Shown: positions 1 to 6,304, counted from the first letter of the stretch. The stretch is DNA of 6,378 nucleotides from Thermoplasmata archaeon (GCA_021797955.1 JAJZYV010000115.1:1-6378), one strand, 5' to 3'. Program-made: numbers and translations. Notes: a model not told the origin generated them from the letters alone.

Positions 1-87
1 CCCTCTCTTCTGCTCTTCCTTTATAAGTTTTCTTAATTCAATGGAAGTCAGATGCCTCTTGACCTCTAATGACGGTTGTCTACCCAT
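1..87 (-). CDS. Partial: N-terminus of a probable helix-turn-helix transposase
   Basis: An ATG at 87 (minus strand) opens 29 codons without a stop and runs off the left edge, so only the N-terminus is present. It begins MGRQPSLEVKRHL and continues with a charged amphipathic stretch (TSIELRKLIKEEQ). This resembles the start of archaeal IS630-like transposases or stand-alone HTH proteins derived from them, where a short basic leader precedes a helix of the form 'eELkkLIKkek' and then the HTH region. The HTH and DDE domains would lie outside the window, so the family is inferred only from the first helix. A CTTTAT-like box about 26 nt upstream fits a leaderless transcript. It could instead be an unrelated regulator with a basic N-terminus. 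Confidence 0.45.
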   Translation of the reverse strand, partial: MGRQPSLEVKRHLTSIELRKLIKEEQKRG

Positions 88-108
88 AATAAAGTATGGG
101 AATATAGT

Positions 109-116
109 TCATAAAG
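109..116 (-). promoter_or_regulatory. Putative TATA box for the leftmost partial gene
   Basis: On the minus strand the 8-mer CTTTATGA is centred about 26 nt before the ATG at 87. This is the spacing expected for an archaeal TATA box driving a leaderless mRNA. The match is weak and no clear BRE is visible. Confidence 0.28.
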
Positions 117-130
117 TTACGTCTTAGACT

Positions 131-143
131 ATAGTGTCACTAT
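131..143. repeat. 13-bp perfect palindrome ATAGTG-T-CACTAT
   Basis: Two 6-bp arms (131-136 and 138-143) are exact reverse complements around a single T. The palindrome lies 44 bp upstream of the start of the partial transposase-like gene at 87. It could be an operator for that gene or part of an insertion-sequence end. No second copy is visible in the window, so its role is unknown. Confidence 0.4.
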
Positions 144-185
144 CCCACCTGAGAGATGGAGAATAGAGTCACCAACCACCCATAG

Positions 186-320
186 AGTCCTGAATTGAGA
201 CTTCTATTTAGGAGTGACATGATTGAGATCAGTGTCCTGCATGTTAGTGGCGAAGCGCCGTTTATAAGCTTAGCTCCTGTGGTTGAATACCTGCCTCAGG
301 AATAGGTGCCAACTCAACTG
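186..320 (+). pseudogene. Possible degenerate 3' end of a TnpB-type (IS200/IS605) gene with adjacent structured RNA end
   Basis: The region 88-406 has no intact gene. Within it, a plus-strand frame is open from 186 to a TAG at 303-305 and ends in GEAPFISLAPVVEYLPQE. A short C-terminal tail of this sort, following the zinc-finger/RuvC part, is reminiscent of archaeal TnpB proteins, but the catalytic portion is absent and the frame is closed by a TAG at 183-185. The patch around 243-320 is visibly GC-richer than its surroundings and contains small hairpins: GGCG-AAG-CGCC at 249-259 and an ACCT/AGGT pair around 289-307. That would suit the right end of an IS605-type element, where the guide-like RNA overlaps the tnpB 3' end. 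This is an inference from resemblance; it may simply be non-coding. Confidence 0.25.
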
Positions 321-379
321 TGGTAGATCATAATCAGTGTTCTAAATTAAGTGGGTCAGAACAATTAGGATCTTCTAAT

Positions 380-394
380 ATTATTTGAAATAAT
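380..394. repeat. AT-rich inverted repeat just past the permease stop codon
   Basis: ATTATTT and AAATAAT (7-bp arms around one G) lie 12 nt downstream of the permease stop codon at 407-409 on the minus strand. It could help end transcription, but there is no T-tract behind it in the direction of transcription, so I list it as a repeat rather than a terminator. Confidence 0.3.
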
Positions 395-406
395 GATAAT
401 ACATTT

Positions 407-1861
407 TTATGATTGGGTAATTTCACCTCCATTGTCCTTGAAGCCTGGTATTGTTACCTTTCCCTTGTACATTATTGTTAGAATAATTGCTAGTACACTG
501 TATACCAAAACAAGAACAGGACTGAATATGAGGGGCATTGTTAATGTAGAGATTGCATAATAAAGGGACACAATTATAAAACCAGTTGTTACAACGGGAA
601 ATACGTATCTTACTGAAACAAATACTATTGTATTCTTATTTTCTGCACTGGAGCGTCGTATTAATGCCACATTCAGCGCAGAATGAATGACAAGGGTTGT
701 TATTGTGCTTGAAGTGGCAAAGAATAGGAAATAGTCAAAATAGCCACCGGAGAAACTTCCCTGAGTTAGAACAAAAATTAATGATGCAACAACACTGATT
801 ATAACAAAGGAGATGAGAGTTAGCAATAAAGCCTGATGAGGACTTCTGTACTTGGCGTGAGTCCTGGAGAACCTTGCTGGAAGAAGCCCATCCTTTGACA
901 TAGAATAAATATTTCTTGAAACGGCTGTTGCCATGGTTACATACAAAGGATACACAACAAAGAAATTAAGAATAAAAAATACATAGTTGCTAATTTTATC
1001 TACATGTGTACCAATGACCACGAACCCTGGGTATATAGAGCTACTAAAAGCCCCCATATCAGCGATTCCCCAACCCACAATCATAGCGTATGATCCTAGA
1101 AGGTATATTGCTGCCATTATTAACACCAATATTATAACTGAAAGTCCAATTGTGCGCTTAGGTGCTCTTGCTTCTTCACCGAGAGGAACTATTGAACCAT
1201 ATCCCGCAAATGCAAGGTAACTTCCAGTTATGAAACCAAGAAAAACTCCTCCCCAACCTGCACCTGTCGCTGCAGGAGTAAATACTATCAGAGAGTTGTC
1301 AGTTGCTGTTATTATGATTATGAGTGACATGACAACAACAAATATAATTTGTATTACATTAGAAATTATTTGCGATTTGTATGATGGTTTTATACCTCTA
1401 TAAACTATATAAAATGCAGGAATAGATATTAGTACAAGATAGAGAAGTCCATAGTTATTGGAGATGTTCCCGCCGAATACATAACTGAATGTAGGCGAAA
1501 AAGTAAGAACGTAATATCCAAATATGAAAGATAAGTTAGCGAATTGGTAAAATACATACAAATACGATGTGTAACCCCCAGCAATTTTTCCCATTCCGTT
1601 TCCCACATACCCATAATATCCTCTAGCACTTGCCACATGTTTTGAGTATTGGAAAATAGAGTTTGCGGAGAGGAGAGCAACTATAAATCCAAATATGAAC
1701 GCAAGAGGGGTTGCACCTAAAGCAAATGAAGCGGCTCCTAAAATAGATCCTCCAAATATTCCAATTGGTGATAATTGTCCCATTCCTTGGAATACAAGAC
1801 CACGCAATGTTATAGAATCCTTTTCAAGGCTGTTTGATCTAACGTCAACTGATTCAACCAT
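407..1861 (-). CDS. APC-superfamily amino acid/polyamine-type permease
   Basis: A complete 484-residue integral membrane protein, within the usual 450-520 residue range and with about 12 hydrophobic segments. After a hydrophilic N-terminus of about 20 residues comes a glycine-rich first membrane region (28-62, SPIGIFGGSILGA), the type of discontinuous TM1 that binds substrate in APC transporters. The family signature follows TM6 at 218-239: FAGYGSIVPLGEEARAPKRT, with the E-E-A-x-x-P-K-R-T core. A second conserved cytoplasmic segment lies at 317-340 (NIYSMSKDGLLPARFS). Members move amino acids, polyamines or other organic anions/cations into the cell by proton or sodium coupling or by exchange; substrate cannot be assigned. 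The start at 1861 is backed by a TATA box at 1885-1894 and gives a leaderless message. The gene is divergent from the aldolase gene, so its substrate may feed the plus-strand enzymes, which is an inference from context only. Confidence 0.93.
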   Translation of the reverse strand: MVESVDVRSNSLEKDSITLRGLVFQGMGQLSPIGIFGGSILGAASFALGATPLAFIFGFIVALLSANSIFQYSKHVASARGYYGYVGNGMGKIAGGYTSYLYVFYQFANLSFIFGYYVLTFSPTFSYVFGGNISNNYGLLYLVLISIPAFYIVYRGIKPSYKSQIISNVIQIIFVVVMSLIIIITATDNSLIVFTPAATGAGWGGVFLGFITGSYLAFAGYGSIVPLGEEARAPKRTIGLSVIILVLIMAAIYLLGSYAMIVGWGIADMGAFSSSIYPGFVVIGTHVDKISNYVFFILNFFVVYPLYVTMATAVSRNIYSMSKDGLLPARFSRTHAKYRSPHQALLLTLISFVIISVVASLIFVLTQGSFSGGYFDYFLFFATSSTITTLVIHSALNVALIRRSSAENKNTIVFVSVRYVFPVVTTGFIIVSLYYAISTLTMPLIFSPVLVLVYSVLAIILTIMYKGKVTIPGFKDNGGEITQS

Positions 1862-1884
1862 ACACGATATAATGAATTAAGACA

Positions 1885-1894
1885 CTATTTAATC
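1885..1894 (-). promoter_or_regulatory. TATA box of the permease gene (leaderless)
   Basis: Read on the minus strand this is GATTAAATAG, preceded by purine-rich ACGAA that could serve as a BRE. It spans -33 to -24 relative to the ATG at 1861, placing the transcription start at or within a few bases of the start codon. No Shine-Dalgarno sequence precedes the ATG, consistent with leaderless translation. Confidence 0.6.
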
Positions 1895-1987
1895 TTTCGT
1901 TACCTAGACCCTGTCAAATACACAATTTTTAAAATCTAAGACTATTCCGATGTTTTATGCATTCCCATCACTAAAATAAACCGAAAT

Positions 1988-1996
1988 GATAATATC
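1988..1996 (+). promoter_or_regulatory. Putative TATA box of the aldolase gene
   Basis: GATAATATC is centred about 32 nt before the ATG at 2024, the same spacing as at the oxidoreductase gene. It is too close (about 20 nt) to serve the upstream ATG at 2012, so it favours the 2024 start. A second AT-rich box, TAAAATAA at 1972-1979, lies about 36 nt before 2012 and is the alternative if that start is used. Confidence 0.4.
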
Positions 1997-2023
1997 ACTT
2001 TAGAAATAAGAATGAGACGCAAA

Positions 2024-2776
2024 ATGAAAAATCTAATGAAGGAAAAGCTTAAAAAAAATCAGCTAGTTTTGGGTTCGTGGATAACAATCACCAATCCTGA
2101 GGTGGTTGAGATTCTTTCATTGAACGATTTCGACTGGTTTCTTTTCGATATGGAGCATGCACCGATAACTGTCGTTCAACTAGAAGAAATGTTGATGGCT
2201 ATTTCAAAAACGATAACCCCAGTTGTTAGGATTCCAAGAAATGAGCTGGTTTATGTTAAGCAGGCTTTAGACGTAGGAGGCCATGGGATAATGGTTCCTA
2301 TGGTTAATAATGTCGAAGAAGCTAAAAACGCGGTCTCATTTTCTAAATATCCACCAACGGGTATTAGAGGAACAGGAGCCAGAAGAGCCTCCAGCTATTT
2401 CACAGAACATAATGAATACCTGAAAACCTCCAACGAAGAGACTTTGGTAATAGTCCAGATCGAGACAAAGGAAGCGGTTGAAAACTTTGAATCCATTATA
2501 TCTGTTGAAGAAGTTGACGGGTGGTTTGTTGGACCTAACGATCTAGCAGCATCACTTGGCCATCTTGGTGATCCCACATCTACTGTCGTTTTAGAGGCAA
2601 TGGACAAGATGCTGAAAATAAGCGAGAATGTTGGAAAGCCTGGAGGAACTTTATCGTTTGACATAAAACAGGCAAAAAACTTCATTAAAAAAGGGTTTAA
2701 AATAATGGCTGTGGGTTCTGACGATTTCTTCCTTTACCAAAGTGCCAAAGCATTACTTGGGAAACTCTTGGATTAG
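2024..2776 (+). CDS. HpcH/HpaI-family class II 2-oxo-acid aldolase
   Basis: A full-length (250 aa; family about 250-260) metal-dependent TIM-barrel aldolase. Such enzymes reversibly cleave 2-keto-(3-deoxy) acids into pyruvate (or a related oxoacid) and an aldehyde, for example 4-hydroxy-2-oxoheptanedioate, 2-dehydro-3-deoxyglucarate or 2-keto-3-deoxyrhamnonate. Numbered from the ATG at 2012, the hallmarks are all present: DMEHAP with the catalytic His49; VRIP with the substrate-binding Arg73; the segment YPPTGIRGTGARRASSY (113-129); QIET with the metal ligand Glu151; and GPNDLAASLG (174-183) with the second metal ligand Asp177. All key residues are intact, so it should be active. I chose the second ATG because homologues typically begin close to MKNLMKEKL and the TATA spacing fits; starting at 2012 adds MRRK. 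It is the first gene on the plus side of the divergent promoter region. The exact substrate cannot be assigned. Confidence 0.92.
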   Translation: MKNLMKEKLKKNQLVLGSWITITNPEVVEILSLNDFDWFLFDMEHAPITVVQLEEMLMAISKTITPVVRIPRNELVYVKQALDVGGHGIMVPMVNNVEEAKNAVSFSKYPPTGIRGTGARRASSYFTEHNEYLKTSNEETLVIVQIETKEAVENFESIISVEEVDGWFVGPNDLAASLGHLGDPTSTVVLEAMDKMLKISENVGKPGGTLSFDIKQAKNFIKKGFKIMAVGSDDFFLYQSAKALLGKLLD

Positions 2777-2886
2777 AAACTTACTTGATTTAAAGCTCTA
2801 CTTAATAAATTTGAAAAATTCTACACTCAGCATTTAAATTTCTAGCACTTCACACCTTTGCGTGGGCAGTTCTATCTAACATTTAG

Positions 2887-3285
2887 ATATATTATTTCTT
2901 GGGCGAAAGCCACCTTTATTTAGTACTGCTTGGGTTTAATTTTCTCTGGAAGGTTAATAATGGATCATCAGAACCAATGAAAAAAGTTGTTAAGATTCAT
3001 GCAGTAAATGAAAGGGAAACCAAGCTCTATTTCCGCAATGCGGGAGAGAACCCCTTGTCCATTAATATGTATAGTGACAATGTAATGAACTTTTTCACAC
3101 ACTAGACAACAAATACAGTGATAGAAGAGATCTGCTCAAAGATTGTACCCATTGAGAATAAGACATTCGGTTACAGGAACAGGAAACCCCCTATAAGTCA
3201 CATTATATTTCAGATGTGGAAAATTAAGCTTTATCCACTAACCCATAAAAAGTTGGATGACCAATTTTTCATTAAAATTACCTGA
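2887..3285 (+). pseudogene. Possible decayed or unrecognised gene interrupted by one TAG
   Basis: The gap 2777-3344 holds one notable frame. From 2887 to a TGA at 3283-3285 the same frame is interrupted only by a TAG at 3103-3105, which leaves 72 open codons before it and 59 after it. In sequence this AT-rich such an open stretch is unlikely by chance. The first part can start at TTG 2899 or, more convincingly, at ATG 2977 (MKKVVKIHAVNERETKLYF), which gives a 42-residue product with a beta-rich look. The second part contains CSKIVPIENKTFGYRNRKP. I recognise no family. It may be a gene broken by a nonsense mutation, a short real protein ending at 3105, or a chance frame. It has no clear promoter at the standard distance. 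Confidence 0.3.
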
Positions 3286-3308
3286 ACACATATTAGTTCT
3301 GCTGCAAA

Positions 3309-3317
3309 ATTTAAAAG
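3309..3317 (+). promoter_or_regulatory. TATA box of the oxidoreductase-epimerase operon
   Basis: ATTTAAAAG, preceded by GCTGCAAA as a possible BRE, is centred about 32 nt before the ATG at 3345. That predicts a leader of only a few bases. Its presence suggests that the oxidoreductase and epimerase genes form their own transcription unit, separate from the aldolase gene. Confidence 0.5.
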
Positions 3318-3344
3318 AGTTGATTGCTTAAAGAATTTGTAATT

Positions 3345-4898
3345 ATGACAGCGGAATTTGATTTTATAATAGTGGGAGGTGGAACAAATGGGTTAACCAG
3401 TGCTTCATACCTACTTAAAGCGGGATTTTCAGCAATTGTCGTGGAAAAGAATAATTATCTTGGAGGAAGTGCTCTTACAGATGAAATAACTATCCCAGGA
3501 TATAAACACGACGTAATGGCCACTTCTATAAATATATGGAGACTAGGGCCTGTTGAAACAGAACTTGATCTAAAAAATTATGGTTATAGGGACATAACTC
3601 CGGACGTAGTCGCATCGACACCTTTCAAAAATGGAAAAGCCATAACGATTTACAGAGATGTTAGGCAAACAGCACGTACTATATCGCAATTTTCAGAATC
3701 AGATGCAAAAAAATATTTAGAAATATATAACTATTATACTAACGCCTATGAGATCATTGAAGAAGGCTTTGCCTCATCACCTATGAAGTATTCAGAAATG
3801 ATGTCCATACTAGAAGATTCGAACGATGGTATGGAATTCCTGAGACTGTCGTTTATGTCGGCGAGAGACTGGTTAAACGAAAATTTTGAGGCAGAAGAGA
3901 CTAAGGCATTTTTTTCACTTTGGGGGAGCAATCATGCCCCATTGTCTCCAGAAGATCCAGGCAGTGCACTTACAGCTCTGACTTTTGCCGGTCTGCTTCA
4001 ACAGAAAGGTGGAGGTATTCCTGTTGGTGGAATGCACACTCTACCCAAATCTCTAAGCAATTTTATAGCGAAACATAATGGACAAATCATACTTGGTGAT
4101 CCAGTTAGTGAGATTGAGGTAAAAAGTGGTATTGCTATTGGTGTAAAATTGCTCTCTGGTAAAGTCCTGAAAGCCAGGGAAGGGGTAATTGCAAATGTCG
4201 AACCAAAGGCCCTCTTTGGCAAATTAGTTACCAGAGGACAGCTTTCTGAAAGTTTCCTGAGGAAAGTGGAGAAATTTAGATATTCTTCTGTTACACAGGT
4301 AATGGTGCATGCAGCCATGGACCGACCGTTAGAATTCTTATCAGAAGATACAGGAAATGCAGGACTTGTTCAAATAGGGGAAACCATGGATGAAGTATCG
4401 GAGGCATTTAATGAGTGCATAAGGGGAAAACCTCCCAGAACACCGTTTATGACGCTAAACAACTACACTAAATATGATAAAAGTAGGACACCAGCAGGGG
4501 GTCATGTCCTTTGGAACTTTGTAAGAGCCCCGTCCAGAGTTAATGGTAGGCCATGGGATGAGGATGAAAAAAATAAGTTCGCTGAGATAAGTCTGCAGAT
4601 TCTTGAGAGATATGCCGTGAATGTAAGGAAGTCTATTTTAAAAATGAAAGTTTTGAGTCCTCAAGACATAGAAACCTACAATCCAAATTTAGTTAACGGT
4701 GATCCAGTCATTGGTCAACCAACCATCGACCAGATGCTCTCTTTGAGACCTTTTAGTGGATTTAGTCGCTATGCAAGCGAAATACCTAACCTCTACATGT
4801 GTAGCGCCGCCACACATCCGGGTGGAGGTGTTGCAGGCCTGCCTGGAAGAAACGCGGCACTGCAGGCTATAGAAGATTTAAGATCGACCAGGAGGTAA
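3345..4898 (+). CDS. FAD-dependent oxidoreductase, phytoene desaturase/PYROXD2-like (COG1233 type)
   Basis: A complete 517-residue flavoprotein. The N-terminus carries the dinucleotide-binding fold: DFIIVGGGTNGLTSASYL with GGGTNG at 11-16, followed by VVEKNNYLGG in which Glu34 should bind the FAD ribose. The C-terminus has the matching FAD-closing motif at 481-505 (PNLYMCSAATHPGGGVAGLP, then GRNAA). The segment NGDPVIGQPTIDQM at 451-464, leading to a LSLRP at 465-469, is the form seen in PYROXD2-like members rather than in true carotenoid desaturases. Substrates of this subgroup are largely unknown; a role in carotenoid synthesis is unlikely because no crt genes are nearby and an epimerase is co-transcribed. 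It is probably cytoplasmic or peripherally membrane-bound, with no signal peptide or TM segment. I chose the ATG at 3345 over a TTG at 3324 because the GGGTNG motif then sits at the usual distance and the TATA box fits. The stop codon overlaps the next gene's ribosome-binding site. Confidence 0.92.
   Translation: MTAEFDFIIVGGGTNGLTSASYLLKAGFSAIVVEKNNYLGGSALTDEITIPGYKHDVMATSINIWRLGPVETELDLKNYGYRDITPDVVASTPFKNGKAITIYRDVRQTARTISQFSESDAKKYLEIYNYYTNAYEIIEEGFASSPMKYSEMMSILEDSNDGMEFLRLSFMSARDWLNENFEAEETKAFFSLWGSNHAPLSPEDPGSALTALTFAGLLQQKGGGIPVGGMHTLPKSLSNFIAKHNGQIILGDPVSEIEVKSGIAIGVKLLSGKVLKAREGVIANVEPKALFGKLVTRGQLSESFLRKVEKFRYSSVTQVMVHAAMDRPLEFLSEDTGNAGLVQIGETMDEVSEAFNECIRGKPPRTPFMTLNNYTKYDKSRTPAGGHVLWNFVRAPSRVNGRPWDEDEKNKFAEISLQILERYAVNVRKSILKMKVLSPQDIETYNPNLVNGDPVIGQPTIDQMLSLRPFSGFSRYASEIPNLYMCSAATHPGGGVAGLPGRNAALQAIEDLRSTRR
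4890..4896 (+). promoter_or_regulatory. Strong Shine-Dalgarno overlapping the upstream stop codon
   Basis: AGGAGGT lies 8 nt before the GTG start at 4905 and overlaps the last codons (AGG AGG TAA) of the oxidoreductase gene. It decides the GTG start and shows that the downstream gene is translated internally on a shared mRNA, in contrast to the leaderless first genes of this window. Confidence 0.8.
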
Positions 4899-4904
4899 AA
4901 TTAA

Positions 4905-5774
4905 GTGAAGAGTCAAGAAAATCAAAAGTTGGCAATAAGTGCATGGGTCTGGACTTCAAACCCAGAGGAAAATAACTATGAGTTCATAAGTAAAGCGTCC
5001 TCGCTGGGGTATCAGGGAGTGGAGATTCCAACACTTACTGGCGTGCTTGATAAAGTAGGCTTGATGGAGACACTTTCAAGTCTATCGAATCACGTAACGC
5101 CAATAATTGTTGGAGGTGGAAGCGAGTTAAATGATTTTACTTCAGAAAGTTATGGAACCAGGAAAAATGCGCAGAATTACGTTAAAAAACTAATAGACAT
5201 TTCTGAACATGTGGGGTCAACCTTAATTTGTGGTCCTCTGTATTCCCCAGTAGGTAAATTGGTCCAGATATCTGAAAACGAACGAAAAAAACTTGTATCA
5301 AGGGTTGCTTCAGCTCTGGGGGAGCTTTCCGGTTTATTAGAAGACACAGGGATAAATATCGCTCTGGAACCTTTGTGCAGGTATGATACATTTTTAATAA
5401 ATACTGCAGAACAGGTTGGAGAACTTATTGAGCAAATAGGCTCTAGCAATTTTGGTATTCTTCTTGATACTTTTCATATGAACATAGAAGAGGAATCATT
5501 GTCAAGGGCTTTCGAAATAACTGCTGATAAAACATTCCATATTCAGGTTTGTGAGAATAATCGCGGCATACCTGGAACTGGCCAAATAAACTGGCAAGAA
5601 TTTAAGAATAGCTTGAGAAATATAAAGTATAATAAGTTTGTAAGTGTTGAGTCATTTACTCCATATGACATTAGATTCTCAGAAATGATGAAAATGTGGC
5701 GTAAGTTCTCCAAAACTCAGGATTTGTTTGCATCTCAAAGTTTTACTTTCCTGAGAAAATTGTTCGATGAGTAG
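4905..5774 (+). CDS. Sugar isomerase/epimerase, D-tagatose/D-psicose 3-epimerase-like TIM barrel
   Basis: A complete 289-residue protein of the xylose isomerase-like/AP endonuclease 2 TIM-barrel family. The four metal ligands of ketose 3-epimerases can be placed: Glu155 in ALEPLCRYDT, Asp188 in LLDTFHMNIEE (with His191), His212 in HIQVCENNRGIPGTGQINW, and Glu249 in VSVESFTP. The H-x-x-x-x-E-N-x-R-G-x-P-G-x-G element at 212-226, including Glu217 and Arg220, is typical of D-tagatose/D-psicose 3-epimerases and hydroxypyruvate isomerase relatives. The expected reaction is metal-dependent (often Mn or Co) keto-sugar epimerisation or aldose-ketose isomerisation in the cytoplasm. Translation starts at GTG behind a strong Shine-Dalgarno, 6 nt after the oxidoreductase stop codon, so the two are an operon. 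The physiological sugar is unknown; inosose or 3-keto-sugar isomerases of the same fold cannot be excluded. Confidence 0.9.
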   Translation: MKSQENQKLAISAWVWTSNPEENNYEFISKASSLGYQGVEIPTLTGVLDKVGLMETLSSLSNHVTPIIVGGGSELNDFTSESYGTRKNAQNYVKKLIDISEHVGSTLICGPLYSPVGKLVQISENERKKLVSRVASALGELSGLLEDTGINIALEPLCRYDTFLINTAEQVGELIEQIGSSNFGILLDTFHMNIEEESLSRAFEITADKTFHIQVCENNRGIPGTGQINWQEFKNSLRNIKYNKFVSVESFTPYDIRFSEMMKMWRKFSKTQDLFASQSFTFLRKLFDE

Positions 5775-5835
5775 CGATGTATTCTCTTTATAAGGTGGAT
5801 TGCCTCATTCGAACGTTGCGTGGAAAATTATTTTA

Positions 5836-5881
5836 CACCCATAAAATTTTGTTCCCGTAGGGTGGGGATGTAATTATTTTT
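5836..5881 (+). terminator. Possible hairpin and T-run downstream of the epimerase gene
   Basis: CACCC (5836-5840) can pair with GGGTG (5860-5864), or more tightly CCC-GTA-GGG at 5854-5862, and the T-rich stretch ATTATTTTT follows at 5873-5881. This begins 62 nt after the epimerase stop codon and could end the operon transcript. The rest of the gap 5775-6025 holds no gene that I can see. Confidence 0.22.
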
Positions 5882-5937
5882 AATCCTTCCCTTTAGTGTT
5901 CATGGATTTTCTGTGATTAACACATAAACCCATCAAT

Positions 5938-5958
5938 CTCGTTTTCGTTCAGGACGAG
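5938..5958. repeat. Small inverted repeat CTCGT...ACGAG
   Basis: Five-base arms CTCGT (5938-5942) and ACGAG (5954-5958) flank an 11-nt loop, with TTTTC following. It lies 67 bp before the transposase-like ORF at 6026 and could be part of an insertion-sequence end, a weak terminator or chance. Confidence 0.25.
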
Positions 5959-5999
5959 TTTTCAATTATTCAGTTCCAGTCTCCTCATTGTTTTTTCGG

Positions 6000-6009
6000 A
6001 TATTTATAG
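6000..6009 (+). promoter_or_regulatory. Putative TATA box of the short transposase-like ORF
   Basis: ATATTTATAG is centred about 34 nt before the ATG at 6038 and only 22 nt before the ATG at 6026. The geometry fits translation from 6038 better than from 6026. Confidence 0.4.
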
Positions 6010-6025
6010 ATAACCATTCACCTTT

Positions 6026-6283
6026 ATGTCAAGAATCATGGTCGAGGATGTAAAGTATAAACTGCATGAACTTGACAGCATACTGAAAAAGAAGTACAGA
6101 CAGGGATCCAAAAAAATGGACTGTAGGACTTATGAACAGTTTTTCTTTGAGGGGGTAAAGGCTGTTATGTTGGATATTGATCCATTGGTAAATGAAGCAT
6201 CATCCACAGTACATATTATTAATGGCTCATGTCAACCACATTCTCTTTCGATAGAACAGCATATCAAGCTGTTCCTAGCATAA
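6026..6283 (+). CDS. Short ORF resembling a truncated archaeal transposase N-terminus
   Basis: 85 residues from the ATG at 6026, or 81 from 6038 (MVEDVKYKLHELDSI), which the promoter geometry prefers. The segments KKKYRQGSKKMDCRTYEQFF and HSLSIEQHIKLFLA resemble the N-terminal region of a transposase type (often annotated IS4/ISH3-like) common in Thermoplasmatales. There a basic helical domain is followed by 'lSveqkvklFLvK' and then a long DDE catalytic domain. Here the frame stops right after LFLA at a TAA, where that family would continue, and no catalytic domain follows in any frame before the window ends. I infer a remnant or a nonsense-terminated pseudogene; the family call is from memory of similar proteins. 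It could instead be an unrelated small protein. Confidence 0.5.
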   Translation: MSRIMVEDVKYKLHELDSILKKKYRQGSKKMDCRTYEQFFFEGVKAVMLDIDPLVNEASSTVHIINGSCQPHSLSIEQHIKLFLA

Positions 6284-6304
6284 CGTTTCCATAATAGACT
6301 TGCA

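Noticed and set aside
1862..2011. Riboswitch or structured leader
   Set aside because: The TATA box positions leave essentially no 5' leader on the permease side and at most a few bases on the aldolase side, so there is no room for one.
3103..3105. In-frame TAG as a pyrrolysine codon
   Set aside because: No pyl genes or other UAG-bypass signal are visible, and the product matches no known Pyl methyltransferase. A nonsense mutation or chance frame is simpler.
3998..4318. 106-codon minus-strand open frame
   Set aside because: It lies wholly inside the oxidoreductase gene, has a cysteine/proline-rich composition unlike a real protein, and has no promoter or family resemblance.
3345..4898. Carotenoid biosynthesis (phytoene desaturase) as the function
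   Set aside because: The C-terminal motif and internal NGDPVIGQPTIDQM segment fit the PYROXD2-like branch, and no phytoene synthase or other carotenoid gene is present nearby.
5177..5449. Minus-strand open frames opposite the epimerase gene
   Set aside because: Two overlapping frames mirror a well-supported gene with intact catalytic residues; they are antisense shadows.
5785..5795. TTTATAAG-like box as a promoter for a small RNA or gene
   Set aside because: It lies just after the epimerase stop codon but no open frame or recognisable RNA structure begins at the expected distance.
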